The notes beneath the pieces were generated by a model. That model saw nothing but the letters and a program-made list of their open reading frames with translations, was not told the DNA's origin and did no database searches. From contig CM070873.1 of assembly GCA_036365515.1 (NCBI GenBank), forward strand, positions 231,073,876 to 231,137,875: a stretch of 64,000 nt of DNA. Direction: 5' to 3'. Source of the stretch: Torymus aiolomorphi (taxonomy: Eukaryota; Arthropoda; Insecta; Hymenoptera; Torymidae). The position numbers and the translations under genes are program-made. Shown piece by piece: positions 23,622 to 36,200 of this stretch (position 1 is its first letter; each line of letters starts with the position of its first letter).

Positions 23622-26600
23622 GTACATAACCCTTTCCCTCCTATACCCTTCAAGTAGAAAAAGTTTTTCATTAGTGGGCGATAATGTTTAGAGTGCAATA
23701 GTGAAAATGGTGATAAGCGTTGCTCGGGTGGGCGAATATACTGAACTCGCGCTCCGCGTAAGCTCTGCTCGTGCAAGCTCCAGTACAGCGCGCGCGGGGG
23801 TCTTTGATCGTTACTCATTCATCGCAAGCTCAGCTCTCTCTCTCTCTTTCTCTCGCTTCATCGCAGATCGATAATATCTGATCTATTTTCGTGTGTGTGT
23901 ATATATATACATGTAACGCGGAACCCAATATTCCTCCTCCTCCTCCCCCTGTATTTCGCTCGCCTCTCTGACGTCACGCTCTTCATCCTGCCTCTCGCTT
24001 ATTCATAACTCTCTCGTACCGCATCCGCTACAACCCCCCAGCTACACATCCTGTTTAATTCTTAACGATACTATCCTCCCCGCCCGAATAGCTGCAGTAG
24101 TAGCGTGCGTGCTTGCGCGTTTCGGAGCGCAGCAATTTTTTTTTTCTCTTCATCTCGAAATGCCGTGACAGTCGGCAATAACAAAGCGCGCGCGGAGAGC
24201 GCAGTTCGGGCGCGCCATGGCAGGGTCACGCACCACATGCGCGCGCGCGAGAGTTCGCGGGGGAGGGGGGGGGGGGTCGTGCCCCACGAATACGACGCTG
24301 AGTGCAGATACAGAGAGAGAAGCAGGTGCTCTATATATGTGTGTATGTGTGAGGCGCTCGCTCGTAGTAGTTATAGTATTCGCACGTACGAGTCAGCGCA
24401 CTCGCCGCAATGTGGATATAACGAGCAGAATGCGCTCTAGCGCTAGCTGGCTGGCTGGCTAGCTGTAGGGATGGGGGGTGTACGCGTGAATATTACATGC
24501 CGTGCAGTATAGGTGTTCGTAAAAGTTTTATACACGTCGCGCGCGTCTGACTTTTTGGGGGTGGCCAGAGGGGCGACGAAAGCGGCGTTGTTTGGGTTGA
24601 AATGAATTTCTTTTCTCTCTTACGAGCACTGTCAGCGTATATATATATATACGAATATTCTCTATACATGTCCTCTCAGCAGCTCCTGACGCCTCTGTTC
24701 TGACAGACACACCCTCGGTATATCAATATTTACACTTTCGACGCTCGTTATTCCAGAAACGCGGGGCTTTTAAAGCGGAAAAAGCTCGCAATTTATATAT
24801 GTATAAAAAGTATAACACTCGCATGTATATATGTATATATGTTTGTCGGGAGGAGTAGGTATAAAGTCGAAAGAGCGCGTGTGCAGCAGCTAGCAGTCAG
24901 CCGGCGGCAGTATATACCACAGGGGCACGGAAGTGCACACGCACGCGTGTGAGGGGTGGATGGGTGACACAGACACGTACGTACACTCTTCCGCATGTGG
25001 CCTTTTTCCTCCTACATAAGCTCGCGAACGTTGCGCTCTGATCGGTCGAGCGTGCAGCAGCACAACGCGGTCACGAGGCGGAAAAACGTCCGCACCTGCG
25101 CCACCCGCCCGGCCGTCACCTGGAGGAACGCAAGCGCCCTCCTACAGACCCCCCCAAACAGGTTATTGATTTTGCCGAACGTAAGGCGAGGAAACAGAGA
25201 GAGAGAGAGAGTGAGTATACGGCGGCACGCCGCCCTTTCGGTGATTCTCTCTCTCTCCTGCGCGCGTTATATTCTCCCTCGTCTTCTTTCGCGACCCCTG
25301 CGCGCACGCCTTCGATTGATCTCTCTTCTCTCTCTCTCTCTTTCTCTTTAGCCGCGGCGCGTTTCGTCTTCCAGCGCCCCTCCGCCCACCGCGGTGTAAT
25401 GCTGCCCTTCACGAGAGGGAGAGAGACGGAGCAAGCGCCTCCGCCCTTGAAAATTCCAATTCTATCCGTTATGAGCTGACAATTGCCGCTTCGCCGCACG
25501 CGCGCACTGCACAGACGGATGGTAATGTCTCTGTCGCGAGAGAGGGGAAGGAAAGATTGACGGAGAGGTTAGTTTAGTATCTCGCGTACACACGCGGATT
25601 ACGAGCGCGTAATGGCTGGTTTCGGTTGGAGGGTAATAGGTTATCCAAAGGGGAGAACGGATCCCGCCGCGCGGTAATTTTATGCGAGATTTCGACGAAC
25701 GTGCCGAGCGCGCAAGCGTTTCCTGGGGGAAATTTGCGGCTTTTAGGGCGACGGTGATGGCGGTGCCGGCCGTGGTGAATTTCGGGGAGAGGGGACGGGA
25801 AATCGTCGTCTGGTTTATTGCTGCTTTTTTTATGGGTCAGCGAGTATTTTAAATTGATCGTAAGGGAAAATGCCGTAGCAATTTGGAGTGCGAATTGAGA
25901 CAGATTGAATAAACAACGGTTGTTGAATAAATGTGCGATGGATTTGTTGAGTTGATGGTTCGGTTTATTAGGCTATTAGAAGTATGGATGTACTTATTTG
26001 GAGAGTAATTAGAAGAATTAAAATTATTCCCAATAGAGGCATACGGGTGTACTTCTTGCTGTCTTTCGAGATTCATTCAAACATGATCGAGGGCTTCGTG
26101 GTAACGATTTTCTGGGATGCTTTTTATAAAAGTATAATCTTATTTATAAATCTTGGAATAACCAGTTGCCCGGTAAAATATTGAATAAGAAGAAGTAATA
26201 TTATACGGTAAAAATAGTAAAATCGATATCGCGAATATAAGTATTGAATACTGCAGTGTCAAACAAGGGAGGTAATATGCTTTATTCTTCGATAAAGTTG
26301 AGAGTAAAATGAAAATACTTTTTCCTATTTTCTTGAAAACTGCCCTTTTCAAACGCAATTTTTCTTGTTCATATAATATTTTTACATGTTATTTTTAAAA
26401 CAGATTTTCGCTTTCTGAATATTTTTCAACTTTGCCATGTAATGTCTTTTTATATATATTCTGTTGAACCACGTTGAAATTTACTTTTTATTTTTTACAT
26501 CAATTTATTTAATGGTTATATAAATATTTATTTCGCTAAATTATACTGTATGTTATTTGGATACGTCTCTTTTATTAACAATTTGTAATTTAATCTTTTC

Positions 26601-28980
26601 AATTTGAAAATTTTACAAATATTAATGGAAAATACTGACATTCATTAAAATACAATAATGAATTAATTGCTACATTTATTACATCAGTATTTGTCGAAAC
26701 ATAAAATACGAATTGATATTTATGAAATGTTGACAAAAGAATCATATATTATAATACAATAACAAATATCTAATTTTTAAATAGTGTCAATAATTGTTTA
26801 TCTGGAATAATTATCACGACGCAAAATACATAAAATACATTCATATTATTTTTAAATATTTCGTAACAATACGTTGCAATTCATAATACATTATATAATT
26901 TGTAAAATCAAAGTACCATTAATGCTTACGGATTATAATCAGCCCGCTATATATATTTAATCACTTTTAAAATATCATATATTCCATTCAAATCAACATT
27001 CAGTATACAATTACGAGAGAGAAAAAATAACTATATCGCGTATAAATTCTTGGATCGGAGCGAACCCCCATTGAGAGGTAATCCAAGTATCCACATTCAT
27101 AAATACAGCCCTCATCAAAGGCCACCATTGAATCATCGAAAATTCCCGCGTATTCCACAAAAAAAACCTCGATCGTCGTCTTAACCCCACACGATACATC
27201 CAGCAGCCAATCGCTAAACACCTTGCGCCTCTCGGGATCACGATTCTCTCACTCTCTCGGTGCAAGAAAAATGTTTTTCCCTTGCCTCACGCATCTCCCC
27301 GGGATGACGCGGTGAAAAACAGCGGCACTGCTGCTGTTTGCAGCCACGGCCGTGCGAGCGGTGAGCGCGTGCCTCTGTGTGTGTGTATGTGTGTGTGTTC
27401 CGATCGAAGCCTTGCGCGTGTGTGCAAGTCACCGGGGGGATCGCTCGAATGACAAAGCTATTTGATTACGCTATTCGAATGGCTCTCTTCCTCTCTCTTG
27501 CTCTCTATAGAGGTACCTCACTCTCTCTATCTCCCTCTGTCTTTCTAATTCCGTCCGCGTCTATTCCTCTGAGCCTGGCCTGGCGTATCGCTTTCCAGTC
27601 GGGAATCGAATCGAGTTGATAGAAAGAGATTTTCGAGATACAATGCGAGAAACTGTTTTGACAACAGGGAAAAAACGAAGAGATACGATGTGTGTATCAC
27701 CCATGCGCGTGTGAGCTCTTTTTCAATGGCTTGTTTCGAGTTGTTTGTGTACGAACCGCGCTGATTTTTTCAAAATTATTGAGCGCTTGTTGCTTGTAAT
27801 TTCTTTTGGAAGTTGATTTTTTTCTTTCTAAATGGAATTGTTTTTGGCAAAGAAAGAGTTTGAATATTTATTGGAATAGCTTTATTATGCTTTGGAGAGA
27901 ATTTCCGTTATTCGGCATGTTAATATCGAAATACTTTTATTCTTTTACACGGAATTTCGATTGTTTAAATTTTAACGTTTGATATTCTTGAATTGCAGGC
28001 TTCCTGCTTTGATGTATTTTCTCGTAAAATATTGCGAATGCACTCTTTGATTCTATTTTTGAAAGCGTAAAAGCTTTATTTTGTTGCGGCTTGTTTTTTT
28101 GGCATTGAACATCTTTTGACACTTTGCAAACAGATTTACGTGTTTATTGAATTTTGTGAAGCTCCAGACAATAGACTAAAATTTTATCGACTGACATTTC
28201 ACTTTGAATATTTCACAAGTTTCATATTGGATTTTAAATTTATAGATCATTTATTGCCTCTAATTTTATCAGTATGATGCGTGTCCTAAAGATAAAATTT
28301 AGTAATGATCAATAAAAGTAATCCAAGGGAATCAAAATTAATAAAAAATTATTGTAGAATCTTGAATTGAAGAAAATTGTTTCCGTTCATTACAAACTCT
28401 AATACTTATCATATCGTTATTCTAAATATTGTCTTATAGAATGGTTTTCTTTGATAAATCGAATTGGTAAACAATGATATAGATAATAAATTTAATTAGG
28501 GTATATCAAAAAATAAATTTCAATTTAATTTATATCTCACATTATTGTCATTCTATTCTCATCAATACGTATTTTCACGCTTCGAGATTATAATATACTC
28601 AGGATTTAAAATTTAAAATTCAAAACAATGCAATTAATTATTTGAAATTATTATAATCATAATAACACAGCTCAAAACGTTTACTTCAATAATCCCCTAT
28701 CTGTAATTCTATTGAAATAAAAAAAGAAGGGAAAACATGAAATCCTCCTCCAACAACAGGCATTCCAAGTGAGAAAAGAAAAACTGCACTTGTCACCCGT
28801 CGCAAGAAATATCGCGCTCGAGAAACAGCCCCCTCTCCTCGTCCCTGCGCGCGTAATCTGTTTTCAATAATAAGCCCCTCGAACAAGACAATAGATTTAT
28901 CTCACAAAAGAAACGTTAACGCGGACGCGCGCGTATCGACAGAGCGCGCGCGAACGAGAAAATATACGCCTTCCTCGCTC
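23622..28980. other. Non-coding DNA, possible long intron
   Basis: GC-rich low-complexity sequence to about 25.8 kb, including a G12 run near 24267-24277 and a (GA)n run ending in a donor-like GAGAGTGAGTAT at 25203-25218. Then come AT-rich 25.85-26.98 kb, mixed 27.0-27.75 kb and AT-rich 27.75-28.7 kb. No exon could be supported. The overlapping frames at 24995-25351 (+) and 25116-25499 (-) do not resemble any protein. Confidence 0.5.
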
Positions 28981-31000
28981 CCCTTCGAAAAAAAAAAGAA
29001 AATTAAATGGCACGCGCGCGAGCGAATGGCTGGGCTTTCCGTATTATTACGATATTGTGTAAATATTCATATGGATTAAAAAAAAAAAAAAAAGCGGGCT
29101 ATTGAAAACTCATGGTAAAGCGTCAATGCATCAGACGTTTTTAGCTACGTAACAAAAATGAAGCTTGTGGACAGTGCATCGTGATTACATTGTATATCGT
29201 TGTTGGATATGTGGATAAAAAGTTGGACATTATCGATGTATTTTGTTGAAAGAGCATAAAGTTATCATGTATAGCCCTATGATTTGATTTATGAGTCATC
29301 TGTTACATTCATAAACGATATTCTAATTAAATCTATACTATACTAAATTGAAATCTATTATTATCTCTGTTCGCGTCTCGAAACTTAATTATATCATTTT
29401 AAAAACAGGCTTGAACTAAGGTTTTTGCGTTTAATAAAAATAATAATTATATAATAATAATAATAATACTAATAATATATTTATTTGGTATGCCCAATAA
29501 AGTTACAATACAGTTATATGTCACATAATAATTAATACAACTATATATATATATAGTTAATGAATAAGAAATTGCTCAGTTAGAATTAAATTACATACTA
29601 ACAGTCTAGACGATGCACAGCCAATCAGTTGATGAACTTATGGTTGATTACTATAGTTTTACTTTTATTGTATTTTTAAAGAAATTGTTTTATTCATTTT
29701 AATAAATGTACAAAAACTTTATTTCGCGGTGATCCAGAAAGAAGTAAGTTTCCTCATTACCAATATTATTTTTAAACTATTGTTAATCAGAAGACTATTT
29801 TGATTGTACATTGCTTGGTTAGGAATACGTAACCCAGAAGTTTCAAGTACAAATATAGTAAATGAAACTGTGGAATACGATTTTCCTTTCAAAAATAAAA
29901 ATGTTATTTTCCTATATATGAAAGACATGCTATGTTGAATAATTAAAACATTGCCAATCGCAAAAACAACTGTATCTGACTTTGCATGATATTCTATATA
30001 TTTTTTTGTTTAATTTGTAACTAGTGCAAATTTGAAAAAACGTTTTGTAACTCTAAAACATTATAATTGAAAACATTTTTGCTTTATTTTTTTTCACTTT
30101 AAAATTGATATTTACAAAGGAAAATTCCGTAGTTAAAATAACAAAGTTTAGTTAGAACTCTAGAACAGTTAAAATACATTAAATTTTTAACAATTACTAC
30201 AAAACAGCAATTTTACTGTGATACATTGTATTTTATCTAAAATTTGGAGTACATCCCTGAATTTAACGAAACATTGCAATTTTTCAAAAAGATATTTTGA
30301 AAGGTGACAAATTTTTAAATTTTCTTATTTATGTTATACTAAATTATGCTAAAACTATATTATTATGTATGCGTCATTTTTCTAATGTAAAATCTCTTAT
30401 ATTTAGTTATACTTTGCAGTTTGCATAGAAATACGTAAGCAAATGGCTACATAAATTACTGTGGAATACAAAGGTAACATATGTAAGAGTGGTCCATTTA
30501 CTTTATGTGAGTATTGCATAATTTACATATAGGTTTACTTTTTGAATAAAGAACTGTAATATTTCCATTTTTAATAAAAATTTCGTGTCGGAAACGAATA
30601 AGGTTTCAACTATTAAATAACAGTGTAATAATTTTTTAAAAAGTATAACACATAAATAATATTAGATACAAAACTGAAGAAAATTAACGTTTTTTTTTTG
30701 CTTATACATGTATCATAATTACTTTCGTCGTAATCTACATTCATTTTTTCCGAAAAATTTAATATATTATCCGTATAATACTCCCCTTAAATAATTTTAA
30801 AGTTCGTCGAAGTAGTCGATATCAACCGCTCAGTATCTTAATCATAACAGCGCTCGAGAAACTCTCTCCATCATTCTACTTCGTCTATCTCAATTCTCAG
30901 GAATATCCACACCCGTTCGAATTCATACCAACTATACATATTTCCAAGCCCGTCATTTACAATCATTCGTAAATAAAATATCGCATGATTTATATGTCGG
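28981..31000. other. AT-rich non-coding DNA
   Basis: Very AT-rich, with poly(A)/poly(T) runs and an imperfect (AAT)n run at about 29441-29475. No gene or inverted-repeat element seen. Confidence 0.6.
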
Positions 31001-32080
31001 CGTTGGTGGCGGCGCGTAATGTCGCAAATTTATACATATATATATATTGCATACTGCAGTTTGCGGGCAATGTTTTCCCCATACATATATACATTCCGAG
31101 CATCAATATCCAATGCATTGGCAATACGTTTCCCGACAGCCATCATAGGGTCGATTTTTACGCGAGGGCGGCCTCGTTCTCGCGGCGGCGTCGGTGGCGA
31201 GGGAGCCTGTCGTCGCGGCGGCAGTGGTGGCGGGCGTTTACTGCTCTCTCTCTGTCTCTCTCGCTTTCTCCTCCTCGGGTCAGGTCGGCCGATCGATGAG
31301 CGCGCGCGCGCGTCGAGCTAGAGCGAGACGGCGAGTCTCCACGCCCGTAGTATAGTACCTATACCAGCGAGGTAGAGACAGAGGGAGGGAGAGAGAGAAG
31401 GCGTCGTCGGCACCGGATGGGATATATTTGGCTTATTTGTCTCTCCTGGCTGCGGGCCGATGTTAAAAACGGAGAAGAGAGAGAGATAGAGAGAACGGGA
31501 GGTACATGGCGTACGGAGAGTAGAGAAAGAGAGGAAAAGGATGGTAAGAGAGAGAGAGAGAGAGGAGCGAATGTCGTGACAGCGGAAGCCCCTTACCGCA
31601 CTGCGTCGCTCCTCTCTTGCGCGCGCGAAGCCACATTAGGTCGCCGCCTCATTGCCTCGGTCCGGCGTTCGTTGAACTTCTCCGCCACTGCTATATACCC
31701 CCGCAACCACATAGTGCACGCATTAAGCCCGCAGCAGGGAGCTTTTTGATTCCACGTCCGATTCTCGAATCATTACCCATACGACGAGCTTTTGACAATA
31801 ATACCACACAGACAACTCAGCGGCTGGTTTTTCAGCAACGCTGTATGTGTATCTATATATACATGCGTGGGCCTCGATGTCGCTCGGTATGCTTTCAAAT
31901 GTCAGGGACGAGACGGGCAAAGGTTGAGGTCAAGCGCTCGCTCGCGAACACGATATAACATTATACGGGAGGAATGCTGATTTTCACGCGACGCGTCTCC
32001 CTCCCTCTCTTTGGCGCGAAGTTCGCTGCTTTTTACACTCGAAAGGGTATGCGGGGCACGCGGAGCAGCAGCGGTTTAGT

Positions 32081-32090
<10 letters not shown>
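31001..32090. other. GC-rich low-complexity block
   Basis: Alternating GGCGGC, TC and GA words, with CG runs near 31303. The open frames (31417-31749, 31617-31958 and others) overlap in several frames and are repeat translations. Nothing supports a gene. Confidence 0.5.

Positions 32091-32147
<57 letters not shown>
32091..32147 (+). repeat. (GA)n microsatellite, 57 bp
   Basis: An uninterrupted GA run directly preceded by four TAG units (32079-32090). Confidence 0.97.
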
Positions 32148-32149
<2 letters not shown>

Positions 32150-32915
32150 GCGGTGGTTAACGTGAGCGCGCGCGATTCGCGCGGGGATTACAGAGTCAAC
32201 CGTTCGCGAACTAGTAGCTGCTGCAGCCGGCGACGGTGTAGTTAGGCTAAATGGCCCGATTGGCGCGAGATATCGCTATACGGTTATTAGCACTTCGTTG
32301 GGATTTTTGGCGAGCGCGGTGTGCTGCTGACGTGATCGTGTATATATAGCGGTGATTTTGGGGTACGAAGGGGTACTGATATTATAATGTTATAGCGTGT
32401 ATAATCGGGGTCGTATGTTGCGTTTGAACTCAACTTAAAGGTTATTGATTGCAGTAGAAAAATAACATGCTTCTATACATGTTACGGATACATATTAATT
32501 ATAAATACTCAAAAAGTAAAAAAAAGCGTTTATGTAATTTCATCATTATTGATTATATACATATATTTACTAAGGTTGCGATTAGTTCGAAAAACAAAAA
32601 AAGACCATTGCTAAGAAGAAACTAAGTTGTTGATTTTGTCGTTTGTGATCAGTCGTTGCGTAACCTTTGAATAAGGTACTAACCAAGCATGAGAATAAAC
32701 GAAACTTTAGATGCATTTTGTGCTTATTTTTATATTTTCCAATCACCCGCCGCGAATTCCGTTTTGTGCAGAATAATACAAGAGAGAGACAATCGGAGTG
32801 TAATAATATAACAATGTAAAATTACGCCTATGTAAATAAAACGTGACCAATGCTCCGTTTTTTCCTGTCTAATGAATCTCCAATACTTCTCGTGCGCAAT
32901 TCGCGTTGGATCCCT

Positions 32916-33283
32916 TTAAGGAGATGTGCAACCCTAATTTCAATATTTTTTAAAATCAACATTCAAACATTTATTTGGAAAAAGACAGCTGTCAAGCGCT
33001 CCGTACACGCAAACACTATATGCAGATTTTTTTCTGGATAATTCTATTGATATTTGCGTGAGTTATGCTCGTTTCAAAAGTAGGTCAATTGTAGATTCCT
33101 ACTTACCGACAGTACGGGTTTTATTTAATTAAATAAATTCTCATAATTTTTTTGGAAAAAAACGTCTATCAAGCGCTCCGTACACGCAAACACTATATGC
33201 AAATTTTTTTCTGGATAATTCTATTGATATTTGCGTGAGTTATGCTCGTTTAAAAAATAACGTCGGTACTCACATCCCCTTAA
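32916..33283. mobile_element. TTAA-flanked MITE (piggyBac-like), 368 bp
   Basis: TTAA at 32916-32919 and 33280-33283. The inward ends read TTAAGGAGATGTG on the left and, by reverse complement, TTAAGGGGATGTG on the right. TTAA is the target site duplicated by piggyBac transposases. The interior holds two direct copies of a 105-bp unit and no coding frame beyond a 63-codon one. Its ends match the element at 53838-54050. Confidence 0.65.
32975..33256 (+). repeat. Direct repeat, two 105-bp units spaced 177 bp apart
   Basis: Copy 1 is 32975-33079 and copy 2 is 33152-33256. They differ at about 6 positions. Both contain CAAGCGCTCCGTACACGC and TTCTGGATAATTCTATTG. The repeat lies wholly inside the TTAA element. 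Confidence 0.9.
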
Positions 33284-36200
33284 GCCCTTGACAGTCGCCG
33301 CATATAGCTATATATATACACGCCCCCGCGCTCTTTGACATAAATCGGCTACGCTTTATCAGCGACGTTGATTTCCAGCCGGATATTAATTACTGTAAAT
33401 AGAAATTTAACGGCTGCCGCGCTTAATATGTATATACCCCACGATATTCCCGCGCGTGTCGGGCGAGACGAGCGAAAAACGCTTTGTATAAATAAAATTT
33501 CGTGTGTATATATTATACGTTGTCGGCATCGTAATGAGCCAATTACCGGCGATTAATACGCGCAACCTGTTCTCGCGTGATTACTATTTTTTATCAATTA
33601 TAACCCCCCTTAAAAAATTATAACCTTCACCCCTTTGTGAGCGCGTAAAACGTATAGCGTCGTCTAGTAAAACCCGCGGGGCAGCAAAAGGCTCCTGTAA
33701 AAGTCAATTTCAAAGTAAGAAATAGAGCTGCTCTAAAGGAACGAGAAGACGAAACGCGAGCGTCTTTCTTGTTTATCGTCAACGTCAAAAGATGATATAA
33801 AAGAAGAGAACGGCGAGCGGGCGCCACCGGCTTAGAGCTTAGAAGCTCGCGCGCTCACGCGGGGCGATGGCAAAAGAGTGAGGTAGAAAGAGAGAGGGAA
33901 AAGGCTAAAAGTTCGTCCGGGCGCGCGAGCGGGAGATTCTGCAAATACCGATGATTCCGGACGCGCGTGCGAGCAAGATGGAGAGAGAGACGCGGGAAGA
34001 CAGATATAGCCTGCCGTGGAGATACTAACCGTGGGTTCCTTCAGGAAAGCGTCTTCGTCGTAGTCTACAGTGTGGTGGTGGTGCCCGCGACGCCGCGAAC
34101 GTTTTCAGGACGGCGCGTGTATTATATATACTTATGCCGCAGCTATATAGCGCGGGGCGGAAAAGTTTTTCGTCGTCTTTACGTCCGTGTAAGCAGCGAA
34201 AAAAACAAAGACGCGCGTAGTCCCTCGGTCTTTCTTTTTTTTTATGGGCCATTGCATGCGGGCGACTACAAATTGGATTTCCATGGCAAATTGACGTTCG
34301 CGCAGGATATGGTGCTGCTGCTGCTGTTGTGTTTCGCGCGTGTGCACGAAGCTGACCCAGTGAACTTTTGTTGTGCAAAGCTTATCAGCTGCATTGTGCG
34401 CCGGCGCTACGCTCGTTCTTTGTTGGATCCTTTTGGCTGGAGTATACGTATATATACGTTAGGATGCTGGATTTCGTGCGGGTGTGGGTGTTTATGAAGG
34501 AGGAAAAAAAATGTTCATTTAATTACTTGGGGGAGAAGAGACTTTTCCGAGTATTATGTGATGGGTGGTGGAGAGGATTCGGGGCCGCGTGGGCTATTCA
34601 ATTATTTTATATTAGAATTTGCCTAGTCGAAAAAGTTTGATTAAGAAGTTTTGAAAAGTACCATTCAAATTAACGTGATTTCAGTTCGAGAGCGTTTCAT
34701 CAGAGTGCGGAAATGGCAGCTATTTTCTGTTTAAACGATGACTATAACAAGCTGTTGCGATTTAATTATCTCCACTTCAGGAGTGACATTTGGAGCCTTA
34801 ATTAGTCATTTTATTTAATGTTCTTCAATTTACACGACTTTCTGTACAAACAAATCATATCGGCGTCACTGAATTTTCTCAATTTTTCAATATTTGCTTT
34901 TAACAAACCGGTGTACTGCGCAAGGCTTTTGAATTTCTCCTCGCAAGGCCATTGTATTTGCACAGCTCCACGGTCACATGCTGTATTTTTGTTCCCTTCA
35001 AAAATTGAATCGCGCAGACAATTCTATTATAGCGCAAAATTTTTTGAAAGGACAGAGCTTGAATTTTTCACGCTCGTTTTGCGCAGATTGAAATTTAATA
35101 TGTAATTTTCTCTCTCGCTCTGTCTCCGCGCGGCCTTACGCGATGGATTTCCATCCCCCGCGGTATTTCGCAATCAGGCCGAGTAATAAGAACATGGAAA
35201 ATTCGTGTTTGTTCAGCATGGGATTGAATCTGGCTGGGCTTTAATCGATTCACCTGCGTGTAATCCGCTCTCCGATTCCCTTTCCTTTGAAATAGATTTT
35301 CCTGAATTAACATTATACCACTCTGCTTTCTAGTATACCTTTTTTTACAAAATTACTTTCGCATTCTACCTCACTGCCGCACTTAACTATCGTACTTCCA
35401 CAGTTTTCCGTGCGATTCGAAAGATATACGCAATTCTCTCCGCGCTCTCTCTCACTCGCGACTTTTCCGCCGCAGCCAACATAGACAAAACTCGGGAAAA
35501 AATGCATTACACGTCGTCGCGGAGAAAAGCAATCCGACAAATTCTTGGCAGTAGAGCGCTTTTTCCGCTATCTTCTTCCGACACTTGCACGCCCCATCCT
35601 TCACCTCTCCTGGCCCTTTTCACCATTTCTCTCTCTCTTTACTCTTTTTTTTTTGAGCGCGAGGGCGCGCGGATATGAGATACGCGATCCGGCATGGGGA
35701 AATTGACTTTTGCGCGCGCGGCGCGGAGAACTTTTCGGTCCTCCATTTTCGCCGCGGCAGCGACGCCGGTGCAGCAGCAGTTTCGGGTTTGTCTTCGGGT
35801 GTGCGCGCACTCGCGCCTCGCGATCGATAACGCGTTGCCCTCGGCGGTATAACTGCGGAGCGCTCTACAGCCATCGGATTTTCGTCGCGTCGCTTATTTT
35901 CCTCTTTCTCTCCCTCTTCTTGGGCTGATAAAACACAGAGAGAAAGAGCGCGGCGGGGCGCGATACATCGGGAGAAATGCCATTTTTCGTTTCTCGCGAG
36001 CGTGTATATACGTGTGCGCGGAAGCGGAAATAAGGAAGAAAAGGGAAAAGTCGACTCCGATCGGCTCTCGCTCGCGCGGAGCGCTCATTTTCAGGGAAAA
36101 ATATGTTTGTCTATACCGAGCCGGAGAGAGCGCGGAGGGAATATTTATTTGAATATCGATTGAGGAGAGCCGGCGGTGCTGGCGGCGCGGCTCTTGAAAG

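Noticed and set aside
24995..25351. Possible exon ending at a donor-like GAGAGTGAGTAT
   Set aside because: All three frames and the reverse strand give equally plausible short peptides; no homology to choose between them.
33967..34497. 176-codon plus frame with a signal-peptide-like MVLLLLLCFA
   Set aside because: CTG repeats give the leucine run; opposite-strand frames of similar length overlap and the rest resembles nothing.
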